NCBI RefSeq assembly: GCF_022344005.1
Contig: NZ_CP092190.1
Coordinates: 2,433,001-2,497,000, forward strand
DNA: 64,000 nt
Direction: 5' to 3'
Source: Deinococcus sp. KNUC1210
GTDB lineage: Bacteria; Deinococcota; Deinococci; Deinococcales; Deinococcaceae
Of the stretch, positions 1-10,223 are shown in pieces; position 1 is the first letter of the stretch; each line of letters opens with the position of its first letter. The notes under the pieces were generated by a model. The model was not told the origin of the DNA and searched no databases. It saw only the letters and a list, made by a program, of their open reading frames with translations. Position numbers and translations under genes: made by a program.

Positions 1-538
1 CCTCCCGCGAAATGTCGTACTCCTCGGCCAGATGTTCGGCGGTTTCGCCCATCGCGTCCACGCCGTACATCTCGCGCATCAGCGGATTGATGAACCTCCA
101 GCCGAGCGTGCTGTCGTACAGCGTCTGGTTGCCGTTCTGGAAAGCCTTTTCCGGCTTGGCCTGCACCAGTGGGGCGCGGCTCATGCTCTCGACGCCGCCT
201 GCCAGATACGCGTGTCCCTCGCCGCTCAGAATGCTTTTGACCGCCGTGTTCACCGCGTCCAGACCGCTGCCGCACAGCCTGTTGATGGTCGCGCCCGGCA
301 CGCTGTACGGCAGCCCCGCCAGCAGCAGGCTCATCCGGGAAACGTTGCGGTTGTCCTCGCCCGCCTGGTTGGCGCAGCCCAGATACACGTCTTCGATGCT
401 GGCGGCGTCCAGGCCGCTCCGAACGAGCACTTCCCGCAGGGCGACTGCGCCCAGGTCGTCGGGGCGAACACTGCTCAGGCCGCCCCCATAGCGGCCCACC
501 GGGGTACGAACGGCACTCACGATCACAGCTTGTGGCAT
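1..538 (-). CDS. Acetyl-CoA acyltransferase (thiolase), 3' end beyond window
   Basis: The minus strand reads from an ATG at 538 off the left edge, so only the first ~179 residues are present. It starts [20 protein letters not shown], the usual thiolase N-terminus. It then shows the active-site cysteine region [14 protein letters not shown] and the following [10 protein letters not shown] motif. The [16 protein letters not shown] segment resembles beta-ketoadipyl-CoA/acetyl-CoA acyltransferases (PcaF/PaaJ/AtoB type). The enzyme condenses or cleaves acyl-CoA units. Substrate cannot be assigned from half a protein. It lies downstream of recA, separated by a strong hairpin, so it is probably a separate transcription unit. 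The glutaryl-CoA dehydrogenase at 6.0-7.2 kb would yield crotonyl-CoA, whose breakdown needs such a thiolase, but they are not adjacent. Confidence 0.9.
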   Translation of the reverse strand, partial: MPQAVIVSAVRTPVGRYGGGLSSVRPDDLGAVALREVLVRSGLDAASIEDVYLGCANQAGEDNRNVSRMSLLLAGLPYSVPGATINRLCGSGLDAVNTAVKSILSGEGHAYLAGGVESMSRAPLVQAKPEKAFQNGNQTLYDSTLGWRFINPLMREMYGVDAMGETAEHLAEEYDISRE

Positions 539-566
539 AGGAAGAAGATACAGGGCGGAGGGCTCA

Positions 567-630
567 GGAAAACAGCAACGAGGGAAAAACACGCCAGATG
601 GCCGCCTTTCCCTCGTTGCTGCTGTTTTCC
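567..630 (-). terminator. Long hairpin after recA
   Basis: The arms 567-587 (GGAAAACAGC plus AACGAGGGAAA) and 607-630 are complementary over 21 bp, with one 3-nt bulge. The hairpin lies between the recA stop and the thiolase start. There is no long U-run, but the A/T-rich base of the stem fits an intrinsic terminator for recA. Confidence 0.7.
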
Positions 631-665
631 GGCAAGCTGCCGGGGTGGTGCCGAACGCTAACGCC

Positions 666-1758
<1,093 letters not shown>

Positions 1759-1775
<17 letters not shown>

Positions 1776-2535
1776 GGTCGTCCTCCGAAATCGGTGCTGC
1801 GCTGATTGGTCCTTCTGTGTTGGTCGGTGCTTCAGTGGGAACAGCCGGTGTGGGGCTCGGCTGGCCCGTGAACGCGAAACGGCTCACGGTGTCGTAGACC
1901 GGTCCGGTCTTGTCGCGTGGCAGAAACGTATGAATCAGAGAGAACTGCGGAGCTGTCCAGCTCTGGCCAAACGTCAGGGGCGGCACGCGTGGGGCCGGAC
2001 CTTTCTTGCGGGCCAGCGTAATATGCGGCTGAAACGCGCCCTCGGTCGGAAAGCCCAGCGCCTCCACGTCCGCCTGAAAACGGGCTGCCAGCTCGGTCAG
2101 CCCCTCGCCCTCGACTTTCACGAACCACACGCGGGGACTGCCGACATTTGGATGGTAGCCGGTGCCCCGGAGGCGCAGAGCCAGCGGCGGCACGCTGTCT
2201 GCCAGCCGCTGTCCGAGCGCCCGCAGCTCTGCTACACGACTCTGAGGCACGCCCGGCAGATAGGCGAGGGTAATGTGCAGCTGCTGCACCTCGACCCGTC
2301 GCCAGTTCTGACTGAGTTTCTGCTGGGCCGCCGCCAGTTCGCCTGCCAGGGCTGCCGGAAGCTCGACGGCGAAGAACAGCCTTAAAAAGCGCTCCTGCTG
2401 TGCAGCAGGTCGAGCAGGTCCCGGCTTCGCCTTCGCCTTTCTGACGGCCTGTGCGGCCCCTGCCGGGGGCGAGATTGCCTGTTCCGAGTCGCGACGAACC
2501 CGCAGACCGCGTTTGCCCGCCGCGCCGCTGCTCAT
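1759..2535 (-). CDS. thpR: RNA 2',3'-cyclic phosphodiesterase (2'-5' RNA ligase family)
   Basis: This 258-residue protein of the 2H phosphoesterase superfamily carries two HITL motifs, at about residues 87-90 and 171-174, which form the catalytic pair. Family members open 2',3'-cyclic phosphates and can ligate 2'-5' RNA ends in vitro; the physiological substrate is unclear. The first ~48 residues are a basic, low-complexity extension rich in Ala, Lys and Arg, and the last ~40 are Pro/Thr-rich. The core is therefore shorter than the whole protein. It overlaps recA by 17 nt and is the likely promoter-proximal gene of the recA unit. The untranslated leader contains TATACT about 55-60 nt upstream. 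Confidence 0.92.
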
Positions 2536-2694
2536 GCTCTGAACCCGGCTGTGCGGGTCGAAAAATTTTCTGCTATCAACGTAACCATCCGGGTAAAGTA
2601 TAAGGGAAAACGAATGAGGATGCCAGGGGGTGACGGCTGACTGAAGGATCGGTGGCCCCTTCGGCTGCTCTTTCCTGCACTCTGCGGCACAGGA

Positions 2695-2733
2695 AGGGGA
2701 AATGGAGCAACCGGAGCCGCCGCCATTTCCCCT
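2695..2733 (-). terminator. Hairpin after the amidase gene
   Basis: The arms AGGGGAAATGG (2695-2705) and CCATTTCCCCT (2723-2733) are a perfect 11-bp inverted repeat with a GC-rich loop. It lies just past the amidase stop codon. Read on the minus strand the second arm ends in CCCCTTCCT. It separates the amidase gene from thpR-recA. Confidence 0.6.
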
Positions 2734-2751
2734 CTCCTCCGCCTTCTTTCC

Positions 2752-4635
2752 TCAGCGCCAGTTGGCACCCAGCTGAGACGCCAACGCGTCGCGAATGCCC
2801 GACGCGATTCCAAACGCCACCCGGTCAAGATAATTGCTGTCGAGCAGATTCTGTCCATCGACCGGATGACTGGTAAATCCGACCTCGACGAGCGCCGCCG
2901 GAAGCTTGTTTTCGCGCAGCACCGCCAGCGAGCGCCCGCTCTGCAACCCCCGTGAATAGGCGGCGGTGCTGGCGACCACGTCGCGCTGGAGCACCTGGGC
3001 GAGGGCCTGCGAGTTGGGGTTGTTGCGGTTCCACCACGTCTCGATGCCGTACCCGCGCAGCAGCGACGCGCCCTCGGTGCTGTTGACGTGAATGCTCACA
3101 TACAGCTGGGCGACGTTGGTGCCCATCGCGGCCCGCATGCTCAGATCGGTGGCCTTGTCGCGGCTGAGCTGCGTATCCCCGTCGCGGGTCATCAGCACGT
3201 CGATTCCGGCGGCGCTCAGGTCGCTGCGAACACGGCGGGCCACATCGAGCGTGATGACCTTCTCGGTCACGATGCCCACTGCGCCGGGGTCGATGCCGCC
3301 GTGGCCGGGATCGAGCACCACGCGGGGCCGGGCTGGATCGCCGCTGAAGGCCAGCACGCTCCGGCGCTGACTCACCAGCGGAGCCAGTGCCAGTCTGCCC
3401 AGCGGCGAGGTGTCGGCCAGGGCAGGGGCGAGGTCGATGGCGAGCCGCGAGAGGGTGCTGCCCGGCGCGGGCGGAAGCAGCACGTCGCGCCAGCCACTCC
3501 GCAGGGTGATGGCCGAACCGGTCACGAAGGTGTAGGAAATGCCGGTCAGGGTGGGCGACACGCTCCAGCCCTGAAGTTCGGGCGACAGCGGCGAGGATTG
3601 CAGGACACTGCTGGGAGCGCTGACTCCGGTCAGATCGACCCGCAGGCCCAGCGGCAGCGGCGTGAGCCGAAAGCCGGTGCCGGGCGGCAGATCGAGGACC
3701 ACGCGGGTCAGGCCAGGATTCTTGCCTACTCTGGGCGGCCCCACGACCGGACCGTCTACACCTGCCAGGGTGGTACCGGGAATCACACCCAGCGTCAGGC
3801 GCGACACGTCGGTGCTGCCTGCCAGAGCGGGCGTGGTGGCGGGCAGGGTGGCCGGTGTGAGCGGCGTGCTGGTGTCGCCCGGCGGCAGGTCGCTGCTGGG
3901 CACGGCTGTGGGCGGCGTGCCGAGTTGCGGGTTTCCCGGCTGCGGGTTGATGCTGGCGGCAGGAACCGGCGCAGCCGAGGGAGCCGCCACCGTCTGCACG
4001 CTGCCACTGACGGTGGCGTCGGCCCCGCCGGTCAGCGTCGAGCCGAAGGTCAGGATCAGGACCTGCCCGCCGGTCGAGATATTGGTTTCGTGAGCCGTCC
4101 AGCCGTCGGTCGTTCCAAGCGGAAACGGCGTGACCAGAATCGCCTGTGCGCCGCCTGGCACGGGCGTCAGGGTGTAGTCGGCCACCGAGGCGCCCGGCCG
4201 CGTCAGATGGAGGGGGCGCACCGTGACGCCACGGGCGTCGAGCCGCAGCCCGGTGAAGGTGGGCGTGATGGTGTACGACACACCCGGCGGCAGATCGAAG
4301 ACCACGCGGGTGCTGCTGCCGGTGCTGCTGAAGCGCGGCGTGCCGAACCCGGTGACGGAAGCGGCGGCAGGGGCCGAAGCTGCGCTGCCGCCGCTTCCGG
4401 ACGGCACACCCGACTGCACGGCTCCTGGCTGCGCCGGGACACCGACGGGGCCGAGGCTGGGCGGCTGCGCCTGGGGGCCACTCCTCAGGAAGGGGTCGGC
4501 AGGTGGAGTCGCGGCCAGGGCAGCACCGGGAAGACCCAGCAGCGTTGTGAGCAGAACGGTGCGCGTCCACACCCGTCTGCTCCTGGGGCGCAGGAGACTG
4601 GCAGCATGAAGATTGGAAAGAAGTGACCTGGGCAT
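2752..4635 (-). CDS. N-acetylmuramoyl-L-alanine amidase (AmiC type, with AMIN domains)
   Basis: This exported cell-wall amidase cleaves the bond between MurNAc and the stem peptide. I chose the ATG at 4635 because it gives a normal signal peptide ending in PGAALAA; the longer reading frame upstream has no such start. The protein is about 627 residues. Residues ~437-627 are an Amidase_3 domain with zinc ligands in DPGHGG, in the Glu of TEK and in SIHVN, and the catalytic Glu in VEVGF. The middle holds two AMIN-like segments (around VVFDLPPGVSYTITP and VVLDLPPGTGFRLTP) separated by a Pro/Thr-rich linker; AMIN domains bind envelope polymers. It is divergent from the Nudix gene, with a palindrome between them. 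Confidence 0.92.
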   Translation of the reverse strand: MPRSLLSNLHAASLLRPRSRRVWTRTVLLTTLLGLPGAALAATPPADPFLRSGPQAQPPSLGPVGVPAQPGAVQSGVPSGSGGSAASAPAAASVTGFGTPRFSSTGSSTRVVFDLPPGVSYTITPTFTGLRLDARGVTVRPLHLTRPGASVADYTLTPVPGGAQAILVTPFPLGTTDGWTAHETNISTGGQVLILTFGSTLTGGADATVSGSVQTVAAPSAAPVPAASINPQPGNPQLGTPPTAVPSSDLPPGDTSTPLTPATLPATTPALAGSTDVSRLTLGVIPGTTLAGVDGPVVGPPRVGKNPGLTRVVLDLPPGTGFRLTPLPLGLRVDLTGVSAPSSVLQSSPLSPELQGWSVSPTLTGISYTFVTGSAITLRSGWRDVLLPPAPGSTLSRLAIDLAPALADTSPLGRLALAPLVSQRRSVLAFSGDPARPRVVLDPGHGGIDPGAVGIVTEKVITLDVARRVRSDLSAAGIDVLMTRDGDTQLSRDKATDLSMRAAMGTNVAQLYVSIHVNSTEGASLLRGYGIETWWNRNNPNSQALAQVLQRDVVASTAAYSRGLQSGRSLAVLRENKLPAALVEVGFTSHPVDGQNLLDSNYLDRVAFGIASGIRDALASQLGANWR

Positions 4636-4692
4636 GAATTGTTCGCACTGTACGTGCTTTTGGCGTGAGAATGGGGGCAACGTCCTCATGTG

Positions 4693-4708
4693 TGAGAATT
4701 CATTCTCA
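4693..4708. promoter_or_regulatory. 16-bp perfect palindrome, possible operator
   Basis: TGAGAAT-TC-ATTCTCA is a perfect inverted repeat about 57 bp from each of the divergent amidase and Nudix starts. Its 7-2-7 form recalls Fur-family boxes, but I cannot name the regulator. Confidence 0.4.
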
Positions 4709-4764
4709 TACAGCCTGGACATTGTCTGGACAGGAATGCCGCAGAACTCGCGCTAGCCTGAAGC

Positions 4765-5367
4765 ATGTCGCCCGCCGATCCTGCTCGCCATTCCAACTGG
4801 CCGCTGCTGGTGCCCGATGAAGAACAGCCCTGGAAGACGCTGTCGAGCACGCAGATTTCGCCGCCGCCACGCGAGATGCGCCGTGACGCGCTCGTCACCC
4901 AGGCGGGTGCAGAACTGGAATACGTATACCGTCCACGCGGCCCCCGCGCCGTGTTCATCCTGCCGATCACGTCGGCGGGGGAAGCGGTGCTGATTCGTCA
5001 GTACCGCTATCCGCTGCGGGCGACCATCAGCGAGGTGGTGGCGGGCGGTGTGGAGAGCGGCGAGGACCTGCTGGCAGCGGCAGCCCGCGAACTGAAAGAA
5101 GAGGTGGGCGGCACGGCGGGCGAATGGGTGCCGTTGCCCAGCTTCTACGCGCAGCCGAGCTCCAGCGGCGTGGTGTTCTATCCGCTGCTGGCACTCGGCG
5201 TGACGCTGGGAGAAGCGCAGCATGAAGCGAGCGAACTGATCGAACCGCTGGTGCTGCCGCTTCCGGAAGCGTACCGACGCCTTGACGCCGGAGAGATCTT
5301 CGACGGCCCCAGCAGCCTCACGATGTTTCATGCGCGGCGGGTATTGCAGGAACGTGGGCTGCTGTGA
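4765..5367 (+). CDS. Nudix hydrolase, ADP-ribose pyrophosphatase-like
   Basis: This 200-residue protein has an intact Nudix box at about residues 94-116 ([20 protein letters not shown] then VGG), with the full G-x5-E-x7-RE-U-x-EE pattern. An upstream segment [20 protein letters not shown] is typical of the ADP-ribose pyrophosphatase (NudF) branch, which splits ADP-ribose to AMP and ribose 5-phosphate. The substrate is inferred from family resemblance only; Deinococcus has many Nudix paralogues. A TAGCCT box ends 5 nt before the ATG, suggesting a leaderless transcript. The stop codon overlaps the GTG start of the next gene (GTGA). Confidence 0.88.
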   Translation: MSPADPARHSNWPLLVPDEEQPWKTLSSTQISPPPREMRRDALVTQAGAELEYVYRPRGPRAVFILPITSAGEAVLIRQYRYPLRATISEVVAGGVESGEDLLAAAARELKEEVGGTAGEWVPLPSFYAQPSSSGVVFYPLLALGVTLGEAQHEASELIEPLVLPLPEAYRRLDAGEIFDGPSSLTMFHARRVLQERGLL

Positions 5368-5972
5368 GTCTGACGCCCTTTACCACTGTGGCAGGGCTGC
5401 ACCGCTCCGACGCGGTGATCGAGAACAGCGAATTCCTGGCGTTCTGCACGCGGGCAGAGACTCCGGAAGCGGCGCTGGCCTGGATCAAAGCTCTCCGCGC
5501 CGAGCGCCCCGACGCCACCCACGTCTGCTGGGCCTACGTGATCGGGGCGGCCTACCGCTTCTCGGACGATGGCGAGCCGGGCGGCACGGCGGGTCAGCCG
5601 ATCCTGCGGGCCATTCAGGGGCAGCAGCTCGATCAGGTGGCGGCGGCGGTAGTGCGCTACTACGGCGGCACCAACCTGGGCACAGGTGGCCTGGCCCGCG
5701 CCTACGGGGGGACGGCTGCCGAATGCCTGCGAACCGCGCCCCGGCTGGAGGTGCGGCCACGCGTACAGGTCAGCGTTCACGTCCCGTTTGAGCGCGTCAG
5801 CACGCTGTATCACCTGCTGGGTGGCCTGGATGTGGAAAGGGGAGAGGAAGTCTACGGTCAGGACGGGCTGCAACTGGCGCTGGGCGTGTACCCGGACGAG
5901 GTGGAGCGGCTGACCCAGGAGCTGAGAGACGCGACGCGGGGAGCGGGCAGCGTCGTGACGGAGGAAGAGTGA
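5364..5972 (+). CDS. YigZ/IMPACT family protein
   Basis: This 202-residue protein starts at a GTG overlapping the Nudix stop by 4 nt, which implies translational coupling. The motif [16 protein letters not shown] and the following [19 protein letters not shown] are signatures of the UPF0029/IMPACT N-terminal domain. The C-terminal ~70 residues match the DUF1949-type ferredoxin-like domain in placement. YigZ proteins are linked to translation or nucleotide binding, but no reaction is established. It is well conserved in Deinococcus-Thermus. Confidence 0.88.
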   Translation: MSLTPFTTVAGLHRSDAVIENSEFLAFCTRAETPEAALAWIKALRAERPDATHVCWAYVIGAAYRFSDDGEPGGTAGQPILRAIQGQQLDQVAAAVVRYYGGTNLGTGGLARAYGGTAAECLRTAPRLEVRPRVQVSVHVPFERVSTLYHLLGGLDVERGEEVYGQDGLQLALGVYPDEVERLTQELRDATRGAGSVVTEEE

Positions 5973-6026
5973 TGGGTGACGCCCTCAGAACGTGTCTGCG
6001 GCGGTCCTGCTGTTCACCCCTTCCAC

Positions 6027-7202
6027 TTACTCCAGCGCTCCCATCCCGGTGATATCGCGTCCCACGATCAGCGTGTGAATGTCGTGCGTGCCCTCGTAGG
6101 TGTCCACCGTTTCGAGGTTGAGCATGTGCCGGATGATGGGGTATTCGGTGGTGATGCCGTTGCCGCCGTGCAGTTCGCGGGCCAGTCGTGCGCCGGTTAG
6201 AGCCACCCGCACGTTATTGCGCTTGGCGAGGCTGACCTGCCCGAAGTTCATGGTGCCGCTGTCCTTGAGTCTGCCGAGCTGCACGGCCAGGAGTAGCCCG
6301 CAGGTGTGGTCGGTCAGCATGCGGACCAGCTTGTCCTGCACCAGCTGGCGCGAGGCGATGGGCTTGCCGAAGGTCGTGCGCCCGGTGGTGTAGTCGAGGG
6401 TGGCGCTGTACACCGCTTCGAGTGCGCCCATCGCGCCCCAGGCGATGCCGTAGCGGGCACTGGTCAGGCAGCCGAGCGGCCCCTTCAGCCCCTGGACTCC
6501 CGGCAGCATGTTGGCGGCGGGAATGCGGCAGTCTTCCAGCACGATCTCGCCGGTCACGCTGGCCCGCAGACTCATCTTGCGCGTGATTTCGGGGGTGCTG
6601 AAGCCCCTGGTGTCTCGCGGCACGATGAAGCCGCGCACCACGCCCTCGTCGGTAGCGTTCTCGGAACACTTCGCCCACACCACTGCAAGATCGGCGGCCG
6701 GGCTGTTGGTGATCCACATTTTATTCCCGTTCAGCACGTAATCGCCGCCGTCTCTGCGGGCACGCGTCCTCATGGCACCGGGGTCGCTGCCGCCGTCGGG
6801 CTCGGTCAGACCGAAACAGCCGATGAGTTCACCGCTTGCCAGCCCCGGCAGATACGCCCGCTTCTGCTCGTCGCTGCCGTAGGTATTGATCGGATGCATG
6901 ACCAGACTGCCCTGCACGCTGGCAGCACTTCTCAGGCCGCTGTCGCAGCGTTCCAGTTCGTACATCATCGCCCCGTAGGCGCTGTAGCTGGCGCCCGCGC
7001 CGCCGTATTCCTCGGCCACCGTCGGCCCCAGCAGGCCCTGTGCGCCCAGGCCCTTCATCACCTCGCGCACGGGTAATTCGCCGTCGTCCCACCACGCGGC
7101 GATGTGCGGCATCAGCTGGGCATCCACGTAGCCCCGGACACTCTGCATGACAAGCTGTTCATCGGGGCCGAGCAGACCCGCCGCCTGGAAATAATCGAGC
7201 AT
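6027..7202 (-). CDS. gcdH: Acyl-CoA dehydrogenase, probably glutaryl-CoA dehydrogenase
   Basis: This 391-residue flavoprotein has the acyl-CoA dehydrogenase signature GCFGLTEPDGGSDPGAMRT. Its C-terminal segment is TYEGTHDIHTLIVGRDITG, whose Glu in YEGT is the catalytic base position in this family. LTEPDGGSDPG and the HDIHTLIVGR tail favour glutaryl-CoA dehydrogenase, which oxidises and decarboxylates glutaryl-CoA to crotonyl-CoA in lysine and tryptophan degradation. The upstream gene on the same strand is a CaiB-type CoA-transferase that could make glutaryl-CoA. A TACACT box lies 9 nt before the ATG, so the leader is very short. Substrate assignment is by family resemblance plus context. Confidence 0.85.
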   Translation of the reverse strand: MLDYFQAAGLLGPDEQLVMQSVRGYVDAQLMPHIAAWWDDGELPVREVMKGLGAQGLLGPTVAEEYGGAGASYSAYGAMMYELERCDSGLRSAASVQGSLVMHPINTYGSDEQKRAYLPGLASGELIGCFGLTEPDGGSDPGAMRTRARRDGGDYVLNGNKMWITNSPAADLAVVWAKCSENATDEGVVRGFIVPRDTRGFSTPEITRKMSLRASVTGEIVLEDCRIPAANMLPGVQGLKGPLGCLTSARYGIAWGAMGALEAVYSATLDYTTGRTTFGKPIASRQLVQDKLVRMLTDHTCGLLLAVQLGRLKDSGTMNFGQVSLAKRNNVRVALTGARLARELHGGNGITTEYPIIRHMLNLETVDTYEGTHDIHTLIVGRDITGMGALE

Positions 7203-7472
7203 GATGCAGGCAGTGTAGCGGGCGCGGGCAGTCGGCAGTCGTTGGATGTCCTTCAGGGAAAGTCGCCGGGGTCAAAAATTCGCGGGGTGGCAGGATCGCT
7301 CCCTTCGTGTGTGGTGCCGAGGTGGTTTCTGAGGACGCCCGGACTCCGCCGCTCTCTTCCGAAGGCTGTGCCGATTCTGCCGCTGATTTTCAGAGAATTT
7401 TCAGGGGATCGAGTTTCGACATTGCCTGTCTGGGCTGGCTGTTCCGAGCCAATCCCGAACGAACTGCCTGAC

Positions 7473-8636
7473 CTATTCCAGCCCCAGTTCCGCCAGCACT
7501 TCCGCCGTGTGTTCGCCCAGCGCAGGCGGGCCGCGCCGCACCGGGGGCCGCTCGAAATCGAAACTCCACGGGGCCGCTGTGACCGTTGTCTGCCCGAGCG
7601 TGGCATGCGGCACCTGCACCGCCAGTCCCCGATCTTTCACGTGTTCGTCGGCAAATACGTCCTGCATGTCGTAGACCGGGCCGCACGGCACGCCCGCCGC
7701 GTCCAGCCGCCGCATCACCTCGCCTCTGGTAAAGCCGCTCATGCCCGCTTCCAGCGCCGCGTTCAGGTCGAGTCGCCGCGCCACCCGCCCTTCGTTGGTC
7801 GCCAGCAGCGGATCGCTGCCCAGGGTGTGCAGGTCCAGCGCCATGCAGAAGCGCCGCCACAGCGAATCGTTGCCCACCGCCACATTGATGAAGCCGTCCT
7901 TGCAGGGAAAGGTTCCGTAGGGCACGATGCTGCGGTGATCGTTGCCCATCGGAACGGGGATTTCTCCGGCGGCCAGGTAGCGGCTGACCTGACTCGTTCC
8001 CAGTGAAATCACCGCTTCCAGCAGGTTCACGTCGACCCGCCGTCCCTCGCCCGAGCGCTCCCGCTGATACAGCGCCGCCAGAATCGCCTGCGTGATGAGC
8101 GACCCGGCGAACACGTCGGCCACCGCCACGCCCACCCGCACCGGGGGCCGCCCCTCCTCGCCGTTGTAGCTCATCAGGCCGCCCATGCCCTGCGCCACGA
8201 CGTCGTATCCGGCGCGGTCACGGTACGGCCCCGCCTGCCCGAAGCCGGAAATGGCGGCGTAGATCAGGCGCGGAAACTCGGCGTGCAGGGCGTCCCAGCC
8301 CAGGCCGAGCCTGTCGAGCGTGCCGGGGCGAAAATTCTCGACCAGCACGTCACTCTGTTCGGCGATGGCCCGCGCCGCCGCCATGCCCTCTGCGGTCTTC
8401 AGGTCGAGCACCACGCTGCGCTTGCCCCGGTTGACGCTCAGAAAATAGCTGGACTCGCGCCCTCCCTCCGACTGCTGGAAGGGCGGCCCCCACGCACGGG
8501 TGTCGTCACCGCCGGGCGGCTCGATCTTGATGACTTCGGCCCCCAGGTCGGCAAGCAGCATGGTGCAAAAAGGCCCGGTGAGGACGCGGGTAAAATCGGC
8601 GACCCGCACGCCGGAAAGAGGCAGATTGTCGGACAT
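7473..8636 (-). CDS. CaiB/BaiF-family CoA-transferase (possible glutarate CoA-transferase)
   Basis: This 387-residue class III CoA-transferase begins LSGVRVADFTRVLTGPFCTM and contains ADLGAEVIKIEPPGGDDTR, both typical of the CaiB/BaiF family. The catalytic aspartate of the family is expected in the GYDVVAQGMGG region (RAGYD). These enzymes move CoA between carboxylic acids by a sequential mechanism. Because it lies directly upstream of a glutaryl-CoA dehydrogenase, I infer that it activates glutarate, as the human SUGCT enzyme does. Formyl-CoA or other dicarboxylate transfer is the alternative. A TACACT box ends 8 nt before the ATG. The 270 bp between this gene and gcdH show no gene I can support. 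Confidence 0.85.
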   Translation of the reverse strand: MSDNLPLSGVRVADFTRVLTGPFCTMLLADLGAEVIKIEPPGGDDTRAWGPPFQQSEGGRESSYFLSVNRGKRSVVLDLKTAEGMAAARAIAEQSDVLVENFRPGTLDRLGLGWDALHAEFPRLIYAAISGFGQAGPYRDRAGYDVVAQGMGGLMSYNGEEGRPPVRVGVAVADVFAGSLITQAILAALYQRERSGEGRRVDVNLLEAVISLGTSQVSRYLAAGEIPVPMGNDHRSIVPYGTFPCKDGFINVAVGNDSLWRRFCMALDLHTLGSDPLLATNEGRVARRLDLNAALEAGMSGFTRGEVMRRLDAAGVPCGPVYDMQDVFADEHVKDRGLAVQVPHATLGQTTVTAAPWSFDFERPPVRRGPPALGEHTAEVLAELGLE

Positions 8637-8644
8637 GTAGGAGC

Positions 8645-8650
8645 AGTGTA
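8645..8650 (-). promoter_or_regulatory. -10 box of the CoA-transferase gene
   Basis: Minus strand TACACT ends 8 nt before the ATG at 8636, fitting a very short or absent leader. Confidence 0.45.
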
Positions 8651-8739
8651 GAGGGCCGGGGAGCAGGAGTCGGCGGGGCGGGAACGCCAGGCGCTATTCG
8701 TGCTCCGCCGCCCACATGCCACGGGCCCGCCGTGCGCTT

Positions 8740-9498
<759 letters not shown>

Positions 9499-9504
9499 GC
9501 CTCC

Positions 9505-9510
9505 AGCATA
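9505..9510 (-). promoter_or_regulatory. -10 box of tatD
   Basis: Minus strand TATGCT lies exactly 6 nt before the tatD ATG, the leaderless spacing. Confidence 0.5.
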
Positions 9511-9535
9511 CGGAGCAGGTCTCACGGCGCTGCTC

Positions 9536-9541
9536 TACACT
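9536..9541 (+). promoter_or_regulatory. -10 box of the LptC-like gene
   Basis: TACACT ends 6 nt before a GTG codon at 9548 and supports that GTG as the start of a leaderless mRNA. Confidence 0.5.
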
Positions 9542-9547
9542 GCGGCC

Positions 9548-10153
9548 GTGTTCCGTTTCAGCGCCCTGGTCCTTGCCCTGCTGCTGGTGTTCGGGGTGGT
9601 GTTTTCGCTGCTCCCCTCGGGGCCGGACGTGGCCCGCTCCGGCGTGACCCTGAAAAATGTTCAGCTCAGCCTGTATCCCGAACAGGACCCCGGCGCGGTC
9701 TGGCGCTTCCGGGCGGCCACGATCAGCGTCGATCCGCTGAAGAGCGAGAACACCCTCGACGGTCTGGGACGCGGCGAACGCTGGCTGAAGAACTCGGACG
9801 GCAGCGAGACGCTGGATATGACGCTGCGGGCCGACAAACTGGTGATCGATGCCAACAGCAATCTCAGCACGCGACAGGCGCAGATGTACATCCTTCAGGA
9901 CTGCACCACCCTGACCATGCGTGCGGCGGGCACGACCCCCATTCTGATCAATCAGCGCTCGGGCTACAGCGCGCCGTATGTGGGCATTTCCTCGCCCAGC
10001 ATCCACTTCGAGTACGACAATTTCAGCAGTCCCTTCGACCTGAGCAACGTGCGCGGTGATCAGCGGGCCGGGGGAACCCTGCAACCCGATCCGCCGACCA
10101 TCTGCAAGCAGGGGCGCATCGTGCCCAAAGCGTCTGCTGCTCCTGCACCCTGA
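9548..10153 (+). CDS. LptC-like envelope protein
   Basis: I place the start at the GTG at 9548, giving ~201 residues: a single N-terminal membrane anchor (FSALVLALLLVFGVVFSLL) followed by a periplasmic beta-rich domain. This is the architecture of LptC, which passes lipopolysaccharide from the inner-membrane pump to the LptA bridge. Resemblance is by architecture and by the two LptA/OstA-like genes directly downstream. Deinococcus is described as lacking LPS, so the cargo is unknown. The tail is Ala/Pro-rich. A longer reading frame from 9488 would run into the tatD promoter and is rejected. Confidence 0.65.
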   Translation: MFRFSALVLALLLVFGVVFSLLPSGPDVARSGVTLKNVQLSLYPEQDPGAVWRFRAATISVDPLKSENTLDGLGRGERWLKNSDGSETLDMTLRADKLVIDANSNLSTRQAQMYILQDCTTLTMRAAGTTPILINQRSGYSAPYVGISSPSIHFEYDNFSSPFDLSNVRGDQRAGGTLQPDPPTICKQGRIVPKASAAPAP

Positions 10154-10223
10154 CACACGCTGTTCCCCTGTCGCCCGTCAGAATGCTCACGCCGTTGTCA
10201 GAGTCGTGAGCCAGTATTCATTT

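Noticed and set aside
2536..2640. Radiation/desiccation response palindrome before thpR-recA
   Set aside because: I looked for the 17-bp DdrO-type palindrome and saw none; the only promoter-like element is TATACT.
5973..6026. Terminator between the YigZ and gcdH genes
   Set aside because: GGGTGA and TTCACCC can pair over 6 bp but are too far apart and lack a U-run.
7203..7472. Possible small gene between gcdH and the CoA-transferase gene
   Set aside because: The short minus-strand frame there continues into the CoA-transferase gene in another frame, has no start signal and shows no protein-like pattern.
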